NCBI RefSeq assembly: GCF_024359525.1
Contig: NZ_JAKZEU010000003.1
Location: 374,296 to 438,295 of the forward strand
DNA: 64,000 nt
Source of the DNA: Paracoccus albicereus
Lineage (GTDB): Bacteria; Pseudomonadota; Alphaproteobacteria; Rhodobacterales; Rhodobacteraceae
Direction of reading: 5' to 3'
Shown: positions 9,308 through 17,981 of the stretch, one piece after another
Numbering within the stretch: position 1 is the first letter of the stretch
Layout: the number at the start of each line of letters is the position of its first letter
Made by a program: the position numbers and the translations under genes
The notes under the pieces: generated by a model
The model's database searches: none
Seen by the model: the letters and a program-made list of their open reading frames with translations, nothing else
Told to the model about the DNA's origin: nothing

Positions 9308-10321
9308 ATGAGCAAGATCAACCAGATCGCATGGGACGATACCGTCCTTCCCTTCCAACTCGACCGCTCCGCAATTCGGGGCCGGGTTGCGCGGCTGGAC
9401 GGCGTCCTTGACCATATCCTGTCGCGCCACGATTACCCGCCCGCCGTCAGCGCGCTGGTGGCCGAGGTCGCGCTGCTGGCCGCGTTGACCGGCCCCACGA
9501 TCAAACTGCGCTGGAAGCTCAGCCTGCAGGTGCGCGGTAACGGCGCGGTACGAACCATCGCGGCCGATTACTATGCGCCGACGCGTGATGGTGAGCCTGC
9601 GCGCATCCGGGCCTGGGCCAGCTTCGATGCCGAGCGGCTGGACGATCGCCCCGCCTTCGAACAGATCGGCGAGGGCTACTTCGCCATCCTGATCGACCAG
9701 GGACCTGGGACCACGCCCTATCAGGGCATCACCCCGTTGGCGGGCGGATCTTTGTCGGCCTGCGCCCAGACCTATTTCGCGCAGTCCGAGCAGTTGCCGA
9801 CGCGGTTCGCGCTCGCCTATGGCCGCTCGCATGTGCCGGGACAACCCGAGCAATGGCGCGCCGGCGGCACGATGCTGCAGACGCTACCCAAGGATCCTGC
9901 CGTCTCGGGTGACGGTGGCAGCGGTGAGGGCGGGCTGATCGAGGCGGCCGACATCCTGCAGGGGGCTGAATCCGAGGACTGGAACCGCGCCAACCACCTG
10001 CTTGACACGGTCGAGACGATGGAACTGATCGGCCCCTCGGTTGCACCAACCGACCTGCTGATCCGTCTCTTTCACGAGGAGACGCCGCGTGTCTTTGATC
10101 CGCAGCGGGTCGAGTTCGGCTGTTCCTGCACGTCCGACCGCGTGCGCGACACGCTGTCGATCTACAGCCAGAAGGACATCGGCCATATGACCACGGATGA
10201 GGGGATCGTGACCGCCGACTGTCAGTTCTGCGGCGCGCATTATGAGTTCGATCCAAAAAGCCTCGGCTTCGAGGCTACGGTGGACGCCGACGGCAACGCC
10301 ATCGACAAGGCGGCAGAGTGA
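9308..10321 (+). CDS. hslO: Hsp33 redox-activated chaperone
   Basis: A 337-residue Hsp33 protein, a cytoplasmic holdase that is switched on when oxidation releases zinc from four C-terminal cysteines. The cysteines are present as FGCSCTSDRV and, about 30 residues on, ADCQFCGAHYEF (CxC plus CxxC). The start is ATG at 9308, giving MSKINQIAWDDTVLPF; an in-frame ATG at 9188 would add a spurious leader that crosses the promoter. The C-terminal tail is slightly longer than in E. coli. The stop overlaps the next start by four bases (GTGA), so it heads a translationally coupled operon. Confidence 0.96.
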   Translation: MSKINQIAWDDTVLPFQLDRSAIRGRVARLDGVLDHILSRHDYPPAVSALVAEVALLAALTGPTIKLRWKLSLQVRGNGAVRTIAADYYAPTRDGEPARIRAWASFDAERLDDRPAFEQIGEGYFAILIDQGPGTTPYQGITPLAGGSLSACAQTYFAQSEQLPTRFALAYGRSHVPGQPEQWRAGGTMLQTLPKDPAVSGDGGSGEGGLIEAADILQGAESEDWNRANHLLDTVETMELIGPSVAPTDLLIRLFHEETPRVFDPQRVEFGCSCTSDRVRDTLSIYSQKDIGHMTTDEGIVTADCQFCGAHYEFDPKSLGFEATVDADGNAIDKAAE

Positions 10322-10938
10322 GCCTTGACGCGCAACGCGGACGGGCGGCCCTGACTTGGTCGCCCGATCGGCTGGTAAAGGCGCTGGCCGAACCTGCACA
10401 GCCAACGTCCGATTTCGACCTGAACCCCGGTCAGACGCCGCCCGTCGCAAGCTTGCGTCCGGCGGGCGTTCTGATCGCGTTTCACGAGGATGACGGCCGA
10501 TTGGTGTTGACCAAGCGCGCCTCGGGACTGCGTCACCATCCCGGCCAGATCGCGCTTCCTGGCGGAAAGGTCGATCCAATCGACACCGACGAGACCGCAG
10601 CCGCCCTGCGAGAAGCGCATGAAGAGGTCGGGCTCCCATCGGCGCAGGTCGAGGTTCTGGGCCTGATGCCCGCGCACCGCACCGTCACCGGCTTTGCGAT
10701 CACCCCGGTCGTTGCGGTGATCCGCGGTCCATTCACTCCCGTCGCAGAGCCGGGCGAGGTCGAGGAAGTGTTCACCCTGCCCTACGACCATGTCTGCGAT
10801 CCGACGAAATACAGGGTCGAAGGTCGGATCTGGCGCGGTGTGACGCGCCGCTACCATGTTGCGCCCCTAGGCCCCTATTACCTGTGGGGGGCGACGGCGC
10901 GTATTCTGCTGCAACTCGCCTCACGGATCCCCGAATGA
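10318..10938 (+). CDS. nudL: Nudix CoA pyrophosphatase
   Basis: A 206-residue member of the coenzyme A diphosphatase Nudix subfamily, which cleaves CoA or oxidised CoA to 3',5'-ADP and phosphopantetheine. The CoA motif LTKRASGLRHHPGQIALPGG precedes a standard Nudix box containing LREAHEEVGL. Translation starts at GTG overlapping the hslO stop, and its own stop overlaps the cca start by four bases. Removal of oxidised CoA would fit an operon headed by a redox chaperone, but that link is inference. Confidence 0.88.
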   Translation: MSLDAQRGRAALTWSPDRLVKALAEPAQPTSDFDLNPGQTPPVASLRPAGVLIAFHEDDGRLVLTKRASGLRHHPGQIALPGGKVDPIDTDETAAALREAHEEVGLPSAQVEVLGLMPAHRTVTGFAITPVVAVIRGPFTPVAEPGEVEEVFTLPYDHVCDPTKYRVEGRIWRGVTRRYHVAPLGPYYLWGATARILLQLASRIPE

Positions 10939-12092
10939 CCCGGGTCGACGCGGATTTCCTGCATGACCCCGCGCTCGCGGCGGTGCTCGACGCGCTGGAG
11001 GCCGGCGGCGCGCGGACGCTGATTGTAGGCGGTGCGGTCCGCAATGCGCTTCTGGGCGAGGCGGTGGGGGACGTTGATCTGGCGACCGATGCGCCTCCCG
11101 AACAGGTCGTGGCGCTGGCCGAAAAGGCCGGACTGAAGGCCGTCCCGACCGGCATCGAACACGGCACGGTCACGCTGGTGTCCGACAAACGCGGCTTTGA
11201 GGTCACGACGTTCCGTCGCGACGTGGAAACCGATGGCCGTCACGCCAAGGTGGCCTTCAGCACCTCGGTCGAGGAAGACGCGCAGCGCCGCGACTTCACC
11301 ATGAACGCGCTTTACGCCACCCGCGAGGGGGAGGTGATCGATCCCGTCGGCGGGCTGGATGACCTGCGCGCGCGCCGACTGCGCTTCGTTGGCGACCCTG
11401 AAGCGCGAATCGAGGAGGATTACCTTCGCATCCTGCGCTTTTTCCGGTTCCTCGCATGGTACGGACGCGAGGCGGAGCCTGTTGCCGTTGCGGCCTGCAC
11501 GGCGATGGCCGACGGGTTGGAGCAGATCTCGCGCGAGAGGGTCGGCGCGGAAATGCGCAAGCTTCTCGCTGCGCCCGACCCGGGTCCGGCGCTATCCTTG
11601 ATGGAAGAGACCGGCGTTCTGGCGCGTGTCCTGCCCGGCGCGGATGTCGCCCCACTCCGCGCGCTGAGTGCTTTCGAAGACGCCCCGTCGTGGCAGCGTC
11701 GGCTGGCCGCGCTCGGCGTCCATGATCCGACGTCGGCTCTGCGCTTGTCCAAGGACGAAGCCCGTCATCAGATGCGCCTGACCGAAGCCCTCTCCGAAGA
11801 CTGGTCGCTGAGCGAGGCAGGATATCGGCTGAGCGCGGCACAGGCGCGAGACTACGCGTTGATCCGTCGTGCACATGGGTATGATCTGCCGGACGATTGG
11901 ACCGCGCGGCTGGACCACGCCGCGAGCGCACGGCTTCCGATTACCGCGGCCGATCTGCAACCTGATCTGCAAGGTCCGGCCCTGGGCCGCGGACTGCGGG
12001 CCGCAGAAGCGGCCTGGATCGCGGGCGACTTCGCCATGCCGGCGCCCGCACTGATAGATGTGGCCTTGCTGGCCGGAAAGGCCCAACCATGA
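10935..12092 (+). CDS. cca: CCA tRNA nucleotidyltransferase
   Basis: A 385-residue class II nucleotidyltransferase that builds or repairs the 3' CCA end of tRNAs. The catalytic core is LIVGGAVRNALLGEAVGDVD, with the DxD metal ligands immediately after. Next come the conserved RRDFTMNALY and the EEDYLRILRFFRF element typical of the family. No HD phosphohydrolase domain is seen. The start ATG at 10935 overlaps the upstream stop (ATGA); an earlier in-frame ATG at 10884 lies inside nudL and is not needed. The single tRNA in the window already encodes CCA, so a repair role is likely there. Confidence 0.95.
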   Translation: MTRVDADFLHDPALAAVLDALEAGGARTLIVGGAVRNALLGEAVGDVDLATDAPPEQVVALAEKAGLKAVPTGIEHGTVTLVSDKRGFEVTTFRRDVETDGRHAKVAFSTSVEEDAQRRDFTMNALYATREGEVIDPVGGLDDLRARRLRFVGDPEARIEEDYLRILRFFRFLAWYGREAEPVAVAACTAMADGLEQISRERVGAEMRKLLAAPDPGPALSLMEETGVLARVLPGADVAPLRALSAFEDAPSWQRRLAALGVHDPTSALRLSKDEARHQMRLTEALSEDWSLSEAGYRLSAAQARDYALIRRAHGYDLPDDWTARLDHAASARLPITAADLQPDLQGPALGRGLRAAEAAWIAGDFAMPAPALIDVALLAGKAQP

Positions 12093-13963
12093 GCCTGCAC
12101 CGTCGCCTGGCCGCAATGGTCGATGCCTTTCGTCCCGCGGACGGCCCGCCGCCGCGCACGCTGATGGCTTTTTTCGGTTGGTGCCTGTCAGGTGCGTGGG
12201 GTGGCTTGTCCGTCGCGGGGATCACGTCAGCCCTTGCCGGGGTCAGTGATGTCGTGACAGCGGTCCTTCTGGGCGCGGTTGTCGATGCAGTCTCGGGCGG
12301 CAGCCCGACTGACGGCTGGGGCACCCAAGCGGGGCTGATCGCGCTATTTCTGGGCTTCTTCCTGATCGTGAGGCCGCTGGTCTTCGGCGCCTCGACCGCA
12401 TCATCGAGCGTGATCGTCGGGCCGAACATCCTGCCGCTGGTCCTGTCGCGGCTGCATCGCTGGACGATGGGACAATCGGTCACCTTCTTCGACAACGACT
12501 TTGCCGGACGGCTGGCGCAGAAGCAGATGCAGACGGCGCGCGCCGTCACCGATGTCGCGACCGAGATGGTCAACGTCGTCGCCTTCGCATTGGCCTCCAT
12601 CATCGGGTCGGCCGCGTTCCTGCTGTCAGTCGACGGGTGGGGTGCGCTTGCGCTGGTCGTCTGGCTTGCCGCCTATTTCGGGCTGATCCGGTTCTTCCTG
12701 CCCAGGATCCGCACACGCTCGGCCTCTCGCGCTTCGGCCCGTGCGATGGTCACGGGTCAGGTCGTCGACACGATCACCAACATCAAGACCGTCAAGCTGT
12801 TCGCACACCAGGATCACGAGGATCGTGCAGCCTTGGGTGCGATGGCGGGCTTTCGCGAACGCGCGCTGGATTTCGGCGTCGTCAGCAGTTGGTTTCGCTT
12901 TTCGCTGATGTTCGTCGCGGGCGTTCTGCCGGTGATCCTGATCGGCGGGACCGTGCTGTTATGGCGCCAGGGTGCGGCGACGCCCGGTGACGTCGCTGCC
13001 GCCGGCGCCATCTCGATGCGCCTGTCGCAGATGACCGGGTGGGTCAGCATGGCGCTGATGGGCATGTGGGGCAGCGTTGGTGAGGTCGAGGACGGAATGC
13101 ACACGCTGTCGCCCCCGCACGCGCTGATCGATGCGCCGAATGCCAGCGAGATGACGCGTGTTTCCGGTCGCATCGACTTTGATGACGTCAGCTTTGCCTA
13201 CGGCCGCCGCTCGGGTGGCCTGAGCGATTTGGATCTGCACATCGCGGTGGGCGAGAAGGTGGGCATCGTCGGTGCCTCGGGTGCGGGCAAGTCGACACTG
13301 GTCGCGTTGCTGCTGCGGCTCTACGATGTCGAGCGCGGCGCGATCAGGATCGACGGTCAGGACATTCGCGAGGTGACGCAGGAAAGCCTGCGCCATCAGA
13401 TCGCGATGGTCACGCAGGAAACCGCGATGTTCAATCGCTCGGCACGCGACAACATCCTCTATGGTCGTCCCGACGCGTCGCAGGATGAAATCGAGGCGGC
13501 AGCCCGTGCGGCGGAAGCGCATGAGTTCATCCTGGGGCTTGAGGACTACGCCGATCGCGAAGGATACGAGGCGCATCTGGGCGAACGCGGCGTGAAGCTG
13601 TCGGGTGGACAGCGTCAGCGGATCGCCCTGGCCCGAGCCTTTCTGAAGGACGCGCCGATCCTTGTGCTGGACGAAGCCACCAGCGCGCTCGACAGCGAGG
13701 TCGAGGCCCAGGTGCAGGAGGCCCTGACCCGTGCGATGCAGGGCAAGACGGTGCTGGCGATCGCGCACCGGCTGTCCACGATCGCCGAACTGGACCGGAT
13801 CATCGTGCTGGAGCAGGGTCGCATCGCCGAAGCCGGCACGCATGAAGAGCTATTGGCGCAGGACGGGCTCTACGCCCGCTACTGGAACCGGCAATCCGGC
13901 GGCTTCCTGGGGCTGGACGAGGACGAGGACGCGACCGGGGTGGCGTCCAACGCGGCGGAATGA
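12089..13963 (+). CDS. ABC exporter, fused membrane and ATPase domains
   Basis: A 624-residue half-transporter of the ABCB/MsbA type. The N-terminal ~320 residues hold about six membrane segments. The ATPase domain follows with Walker A GASGAGKST, signature LSGGQRQRIALARAF, Walker B ILVLDEATSALDSE and the H-loop AIAHRLST. It probably works as a homodimer exporting a lipid or hydrophobic compound; the substrate cannot be predicted. It overlaps cca upstream and the RNA methyltransferase downstream by four bases each. The C-terminal tail is acidic. Confidence 0.93.
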   Translation: MSLHRRLAAMVDAFRPADGPPPRTLMAFFGWCLSGAWGGLSVAGITSALAGVSDVVTAVLLGAVVDAVSGGSPTDGWGTQAGLIALFLGFFLIVRPLVFGASTASSSVIVGPNILPLVLSRLHRWTMGQSVTFFDNDFAGRLAQKQMQTARAVTDVATEMVNVVAFALASIIGSAAFLLSVDGWGALALVVWLAAYFGLIRFFLPRIRTRSASRASARAMVTGQVVDTITNIKTVKLFAHQDHEDRAALGAMAGFRERALDFGVVSSWFRFSLMFVAGVLPVILIGGTVLLWRQGAATPGDVAAAGAISMRLSQMTGWVSMALMGMWGSVGEVEDGMHTLSPPHALIDAPNASEMTRVSGRIDFDDVSFAYGRRSGGLSDLDLHIAVGEKVGIVGASGAGKSTLVALLLRLYDVERGAIRIDGQDIREVTQESLRHQIAMVTQETAMFNRSARDNILYGRPDASQDEIEAAARAAEAHEFILGLEDYADREGYEAHLGERGVKLSGGQRQRIALARAFLKDAPILVLDEATSALDSEVEAQVQEALTRAMQGKTVLAIAHRLSTIAELDRIIVLEQGRIAEAGTHEELLAQDGLYARYWNRQSGGFLGLDEDEDATGVASNAAE

Positions 13964-15171
13964 GCGAGACGCTGCGGATCGAGCGGCTGGACCGCCGCGG
14001 CAACGGGGTTGCCAGGGTGTCTGACAGAACCGTCCGGTTGCCGATGACGCTGCCGGGAGAATTGGTCGAGGCCACCGATAGCGGTGTCCGTGTCCTCGAA
14101 CCGTCGCCCGACAGGGTTCGCCCGCCCTGCCCCCACTTCCGTCAATGCGGCGGGTGCGCGCTGATGCATGCCAGCGACGAGGTGGTTGCCGCCTGGAAGC
14201 GCGGGCTGCTCGAAAGTGCGCTTGCGGCTCAAGGACTTCCGGCCCCGATCGAGGGAATACACACGTCACCGCCGCGCTCGCGGCGACGCGCGGTCCTGTC
14301 GGGACGGCGCACCAAGAAGGGCGCGCTGGTGGGTTTTCACGCCCGCGCCTCCGACGTGATCGTCGATGTCGTCGATTGCCACGTCATCCGACCTGAAATC
14401 CAGGCGGCACTGCCGTTGCTGCGCCGCATCGTGGCAAAGGGTGGATCACGCAGCGCCGAAGTGACGCTGACGGTGATTCACGGCCCCGCAGGGCTGGATG
14501 TGACCGCGACCGGCGGCAAGCCGATGGACCCCGCACTGTTTTCGACGCTGGCAGCGCTGGCTGCGGAGGGTGACCTGGCGCGGCTGACCTGGAACGGTGA
14601 GGCGATCACAAGGCGGCCGCCCGCGCTGCCAATAGGCCCCGCGCAAGTGATACCGCCGGCCGGCGCTTTTCTGCAGGCGACCGTCGAGGGCGAGGCGGCA
14701 CTTCTGGGCTGCGTTGATGAGTTCACACAAGGCGCCCGGCGGATCGCCGACCTGTATGCCGGGATCGGGACGTTCACGCTGCCGCTGTCGCGCCGGGCAG
14801 AGGTCCACGCTGTCGAGGGATTGTCCGCGCCTCTGGCCGCTCTCGACGCCGGATGGCGCGGGGCGGCGGGTCTTCGGCGGGTCACGACTGAGATTCGCGA
14901 TCTGGCGCGCCGACCACTGCTTGCCGACGAACTCACGGGCCTTGACGCAATCGTGATCGACCCGCCCCGCGCCGGGGCGGAGGCGCAGGCGCGCGAGATC
15001 GCGGCCTCCGCGGCGCCTGTCGTGGCCTTCGTCGCCTGCGAACCAGTTGGTTTTGCACGTGATGCGAGAATTCTGTGCGATAATGGCTATGATCTGACGC
15101 GACTTTTCGTGATCGATCAGTTCCGCTGGGCAGCCCATGTCGAGATCGCGGCAGAATTCCGCCGACGCTAG
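13960..15171 (+). CDS. Class I SAM-dependent RNA (uracil-5) methyltransferase, TrmA/RlmD family
   Basis: A 403-residue protein of the RumA/TrmA family, which methylates C5 of uridine in rRNA or tRNA. A TRAM-like N-terminus is followed by an iron-sulphur cysteine cluster, PPCPHFRQCGGCALMH. The SAM site is IADLYAGIGTFTLPL at about 260, then IVIDPPRAGAEAQ. The catalytic cysteine lies in VAFVACEPVGFARD, where most family members read SCNPATLARD, so the loop is slightly divergent. Which uridine is modified cannot be told. It is the last gene of the hslO operon. Confidence 0.85.
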   Translation: MSETLRIERLDRRGNGVARVSDRTVRLPMTLPGELVEATDSGVRVLEPSPDRVRPPCPHFRQCGGCALMHASDEVVAAWKRGLLESALAAQGLPAPIEGIHTSPPRSRRRAVLSGRRTKKGALVGFHARASDVIVDVVDCHVIRPEIQAALPLLRRIVAKGGSRSAEVTLTVIHGPAGLDVTATGGKPMDPALFSTLAALAAEGDLARLTWNGEAITRRPPALPIGPAQVIPPAGAFLQATVEGEAALLGCVDEFTQGARRIADLYAGIGTFTLPLSRRAEVHAVEGLSAPLAALDAGWRGAAGLRRVTTEIRDLARRPLLADELTGLDAIVIDPPRAGAEAQAREIAASAAPVVAFVACEPVGFARDARILCDNGYDLTRLFVIDQFRWAAHVEIAAEFRRR

Positions 15172-15243
15172 CGCGGTATGCGTCCTTATGGTATTTCTCA
15201 GCCCAACGATAACGCGCTCGCAGCGCGATTCTTTGAGGCAGTG

Positions 15244-15759
15244 ATGATCCGAGCAACCCGCACATTCGTGGCGCTGATGGGGCTGGCCGTTCTGGTCGCC
15301 TGTTCCCCTGCGCCGAAACAGAACAAGTTTGTCAGCTACAGCGGCCCCGCCGTGACCCAGATCGTGGTCAACAAGGGCGCGCGGCGCATGCACCTGCTGC
15401 ATGGCACGACGGTGCTGAAATCCTACGACATCGATCTTGGCAATGAGCCAGTTGGCGCCAAGCGCTATTCGGGCGACGGACGCACGCCCGAAGGGATCTA
15501 TTTCATCGACCGCTTCAACCCGCGCAGCGCCTATCACCTGTCGGTGGGCGTCAGCTACCCGGACGTCAACGACAAGCTGCGCGCGCAGCTGGTTGGGATG
15601 GACCCGGGCGGCGACATCTTCATTCACGGCAAGGGTCCCTACGGCAAGGCCGCGAACCGCAAGGACTGGACCGCCGGCTGCATTGCGGTCGAGGATGAAG
15701 AGATCGAGGAAATCTACGCGATGCTGACCACCGGCGTGCCGATCGTCATCAATCCCTGA
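15244..15759 (+). CDS. YkuD L,D-transpeptidase lipoprotein
   Basis: A 171-residue lipoprotein: the signal peptide ends in the lipobox LVAC, with lipidated C20. The rest is a YkuD domain, which makes 3-3 peptidoglycan cross-links or attaches proteins to peptidoglycan. The catalytic site is present as IHGKGPYG with H128 and DWTAGCIAV with nucleophile C146. I chose ATG at 15244, preceded by GAGG; the GTG at 15241 or ATG at 15178 would push the signal peptide inwards. It ends at a bidirectional terminator shared with the CAP gene. Confidence 0.9.
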   Translation: MIRATRTFVALMGLAVLVACSPAPKQNKFVSYSGPAVTQIVVNKGARRMHLLHGTTVLKSYDIDLGNEPVGAKRYSGDGRTPEGIYFIDRFNPRSAYHLSVGVSYPDVNDKLRAQLVGMDPGGDIFIHGKGPYGKAANRKDWTAGCIAVEDEEIEEIYAMLTTGVPIVINP

Positions 15760-15778
15760 TTTGCCGGAGACGGAAACG

Positions 15779-15810
15779 AAAAGACCCCGACCGCAAGGCC
15801 GGGGTCTTTT
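15779..15810. terminator. Bidirectional intrinsic terminator
   Basis: A symmetrical hairpin, with GACCCCG pairing CGGGGTC around a GCAA-type loop, is flanked by AAAA on the left and TTTT on the right. It therefore works for the L,D-transpeptidase (plus) and the CAP gene (minus), which converge here. Confidence 0.9.
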
Positions 15811-15831
15811 CAGTTGTGCGGGCCTTTGGTT

Positions 15832-16350
15832 TCAGCCGCCGGTGACGAGCGTCCACCAGATCTTCTTTGACGGTTCCTGATACCAGCCAAACCCCAGATC
15901 GCGAGCGGACGGGTCCATCACCACGTCGCGGGTATCGCGAGCCTGCATCCAGGCCGACAACGTCTGGATGTCGTTCTCATAACTTTCCGAGATGTTTTCA
16001 CCCAGGACGCCGCCGTAATAGCCCTGGCGCTGCGCCCGGTCCGCAGGTGACGAGCCGTCCGAGCCCCAGTGCCACGCGCGGTTCTGCGCGGCCATGTCAC
16101 GCGAATGCGCGACCGCCGCGGCCGAAAGCTGCGGGCTGAGGTTCAGCGGCGCAGCCCCGACATTGGCGCGCAGCGTGTTGATCTGCCCCAGCATGCGCAC
16201 GGGGATCTGCTGGCTCTCTGCCGCATCGATCGTGTAGGCGACCGGGATCGCCTGACCGTCGGCCGCGACAGGCGGGGGTGCCGTGCGCACCGCGCAGGCC
16301 GAAAGCGCCATCGCAGAGACCAGCGCGAGCGCGGTGATTTTGAAGCTCAT
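15832..16350 (-). CDS. CAP (SCP/PR-1) domain lipoprotein
   Basis: A 172-residue exported lipoprotein. The N-terminus MSFKITALALVSAMALSAC ends in a lipobox. A CAP domain follows, starting at MLGQINTLRANVGAAPLNL, with AAVAHSRDMAAQN, the HWGSDG region and the GENISES motif. Bacterial CAP proteins are secreted; their biochemical role is mostly unknown. I placed the start at 16350; ATG at 16365 would add MGQSF. Neither has a strong ribosome site. Its position between two L,D-transpeptidases suggests a cell-wall context, which is inference. Confidence 0.85.
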   Translation of the reverse strand: MSFKITALALVSAMALSACAVRTAPPPVAADGQAIPVAYTIDAAESQQIPVRMLGQINTLRANVGAAPLNLSPQLSAAAVAHSRDMAAQNRAWHWGSDGSSPADRAQRQGYYGGVLGENISESYENDIQTLSAWMQARDTRDVVMDPSARDLGFGWYQEPSKKIWWTLVTGG

Positions 16351-16380
16351 GAAGGACTGCCCCATTCTTGTTCTGGTTTT

Positions 16381-16400
16381 GCGCGCGATTTAGCGCGCGC
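16381..16400. repeat. GC-only palindrome between divergent CAP and transpeptidase genes
   Basis: GCGCGC, a GATTTA spacer and GCGCGC form a perfect inverted repeat about 30 bp upstream of the CAP gene, inside the divergent promoter region. It may be an operator or a chance GC-rich hairpin. The same gap holds a plus-strand TTGACA (16473-16478) without a well-placed -10, and a CATAAT at 16511-16516. Confidence 0.4.
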
Positions 16401-16611
16401 CCGATCGCTCTTCAAACGCAAGAATGCGTGAAGCGGCAGGAATGCCACACCGATTTACCCACCCTGACCGGATTGACATGACTTTTGATTTGATCGCGCC
16501 GGGGATCGGTCATAATCGCAACCCGTGAGGCAGCAAAAAGGCGCCGACGCCCGATTCTCGGCGAACGGCCCGACCATAGATCCGCGCATATCCGATCCAA
16601 GGACAGGCAAG

Positions 16612-17271
16612 ATGAGCAAAGTCAATTTGAATCGCAGGGGCTTTCTTGCCTCTGCCGCCGCGATGGGTGCCGCAGGCCTTGCCCTGCCCGCCTTCGGCCA
16701 GGCCATCGATCCCTACACCGGCCAACCGCTTTACGGCGCAGCGCCGGGCGCCGTGCCGGGTGCCACGCCAGATGCGGGCGCGGTGCAGTACGACGCGCAG
16801 CAGGACAGCCGCCGGAACACGTCGTCCTTCGTCATGCACGACTGGCGGCCCTACTTCGATAATCTGACCAATGGGGCGATCCTGGTCGACATCACCTCGC
16901 GCTACGTGACCTACTGGTCCGAGGACGGACAGACGGTCAAACGCTATCCCAGTTCGATCCCGGTGAGCGAGGACCTGACCAAGCGGGGCCGCACCGAGGT
17001 GATCCGCAAGGTCGAAGGGCCGAGCTGGTCGCCCACGCCCGAAATGAAGCAGCGCAATCCGGAATGGCCGGACTTCGTTCCGCCGGGTCCTGACAATCCG
17101 CTTGGCACGCATGCGCTGTATCTGTCGTGGCAGTACTACCGGATCCATGGCACGCACGACACGCGCAAGATTGGCCGCAAATCGTCGAACGGCTGCATCG
17201 GGCTCTACAATGAGCATATCGCGCAGCTGTTCCAATTGGCGAATGTCGGCACGCAGGTTCTGCTGATTTAG
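16612..17271 (+). CDS. Tat-exported YkuD L,D-transpeptidase
   Basis: A 219-residue periplasmic enzyme. The N-terminus carries a twin-arginine signal (NRRGFLASAAAMG, cleavage near PAFGQ). After a Pro/Ala-rich linker comes a YkuD domain with the catalytic pair in IHGTHDTRK (H179) and SSNGCIGL (C195). The sequence is of the ErfK/YbiS type, which links peptidoglycan stems or anchors outer-membrane proteins to peptidoglycan. The start at 16612 was chosen because it places the RR motif correctly; an upstream ATG at 16525 would bury it. It is a distant paralogue of the lipoprotein enzyme at 15244. Confidence 0.92.
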   Translation: MSKVNLNRRGFLASAAAMGAAGLALPAFGQAIDPYTGQPLYGAAPGAVPGATPDAGAVQYDAQQDSRRNTSSFVMHDWRPYFDNLTNGAILVDITSRYVTYWSEDGQTVKRYPSSIPVSEDLTKRGRTEVIRKVEGPSWSPTPEMKQRNPEWPDFVPPGPDNPLGTHALYLSWQYYRIHGTHDTRKIGRKSSNGCIGLYNEHIAQLFQLANVGTQVLLI

Positions 17272-17280
17272 GACGGCGAA

Positions 17281-17304
17281 GGCCGCCCCGATTGCGGGGC
17301 GGCC
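17281..17304. terminator. Hairpin terminator between convergent genes
   Basis: GGCCGCCCCG and CGGGGCGGCC pair perfectly over 10 bp around ATTG, just after the transpeptidase stop and before the end of the convergent hypothetical gene. The following T-tract is poor (TCTCATTC), so termination on the plus strand may be partial. Confidence 0.7.
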
Positions 17305-17326
17305 TCTCATTCGACTCGATGTGTAA

Positions 17327-17878
17327 TCAATACCGCGTGCGAGAACGCTCGCGTGCCGGGAGATCGCCGGCTTCCTCGAACGCACCTGAAGGGGCCGTGT
17401 TGCGTTCGGTCTCTTCCAGGTTCTTCCCGCCCTGATCCGCCTCGGGGTCGTTCGGATGGATCGCGCCGCCATCTTCCTTCATCGACGATTCAGAATGGCT
17501 GTTCTCTTTCAGCTCCATCGCCTTTTCGGCGAGATCCTTCTGCGAGGTGCCGTCGTCGCTCGATGCGCGGCGGTCGCGTTCTTCGCTCGCGCGCGTCAGC
17601 GCCTGATCGAGGTAGTCGAGCTTGGTCAGCGTGCCGCTGTTGCCGGAAGCGGCGGTGGCACCTGATGGCGCAGCCTTGCCCCGCGCCTCGCGCGCCTGAC
17701 GGTCACCCCGGTCACGCGCCTTGTTGCGGCGTGACCGCAAACGCGAGATCAGATCCGACAGATCGCGGTCCGACAACTTTCCCAGACCAGGCTGCCGGGC
17801 CTGATCGGCCATCTGAAGCTCGTCCTGATCGAGAGCGCGCTTTTCCTCGGGGCCTGCGGGGCTGTCTGGCTTGGTCAT
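17327..17878 (-). CDS. Highly charged, probably disordered protein of unknown function
   Basis: I do not recognise a functional family. The 183-residue product is very hydrophilic, rich in Asp, Glu, Arg, Lys, Ser and Gly, with no Cys or Trp and almost no aromatic residues. No signal peptide or membrane segment is visible. A basic helical stretch (LSDLISRLRSRRNKARDRGD) lies near residues 38-58; the rest looks disordered. I chose ATG at 17878, preceded by GGAG at six bases; an upstream in-frame ATG at 17944 lies upstream of the promoter-like motif. A perfect GGAAC-N16-CGTT motif just upstream suggests general-stress control. Confidence 0.75.
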   Translation of the reverse strand: MTKPDSPAGPEEKRALDQDELQMADQARQPGLGKLSDRDLSDLISRLRSRRNKARDRGDRQAREARGKAAPSGATAASGNSGTLTKLDYLDQALTRASEERDRRASSDDGTSQKDLAEKAMELKENSHSESSMKEDGGAIHPNDPEADQGGKNLEETERNTAPSGAFEEAGDLPARERSRTRY

Positions 17879-17906
17879 CGAAATCTCCTGCGTTGCACGC
17901 ACAGGA

Positions 17907-17931
17907 AACGCAGCGCGCAAAGCGATGTTCC
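17907..17931 (-). promoter_or_regulatory. Candidate EcfG-type general-stress promoter
   Basis: Read on the minus strand, GGAAC (17931-17927), a 16-base spacer and CGTT (17910-17907) match exactly the consensus of EcfG-type sigma factors, which act downstream of PhyR and NepR. The motif ends 29 bases before the ATG at 17878, and the gene's ribosome-binding site falls downstream of the expected transcription start. Confidence 0.6.
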
Positions 17932-17981
17932 GACGAACGAACACCGGCCGCTAAACGGACACGTGAAGCACCGTTCCGAGC

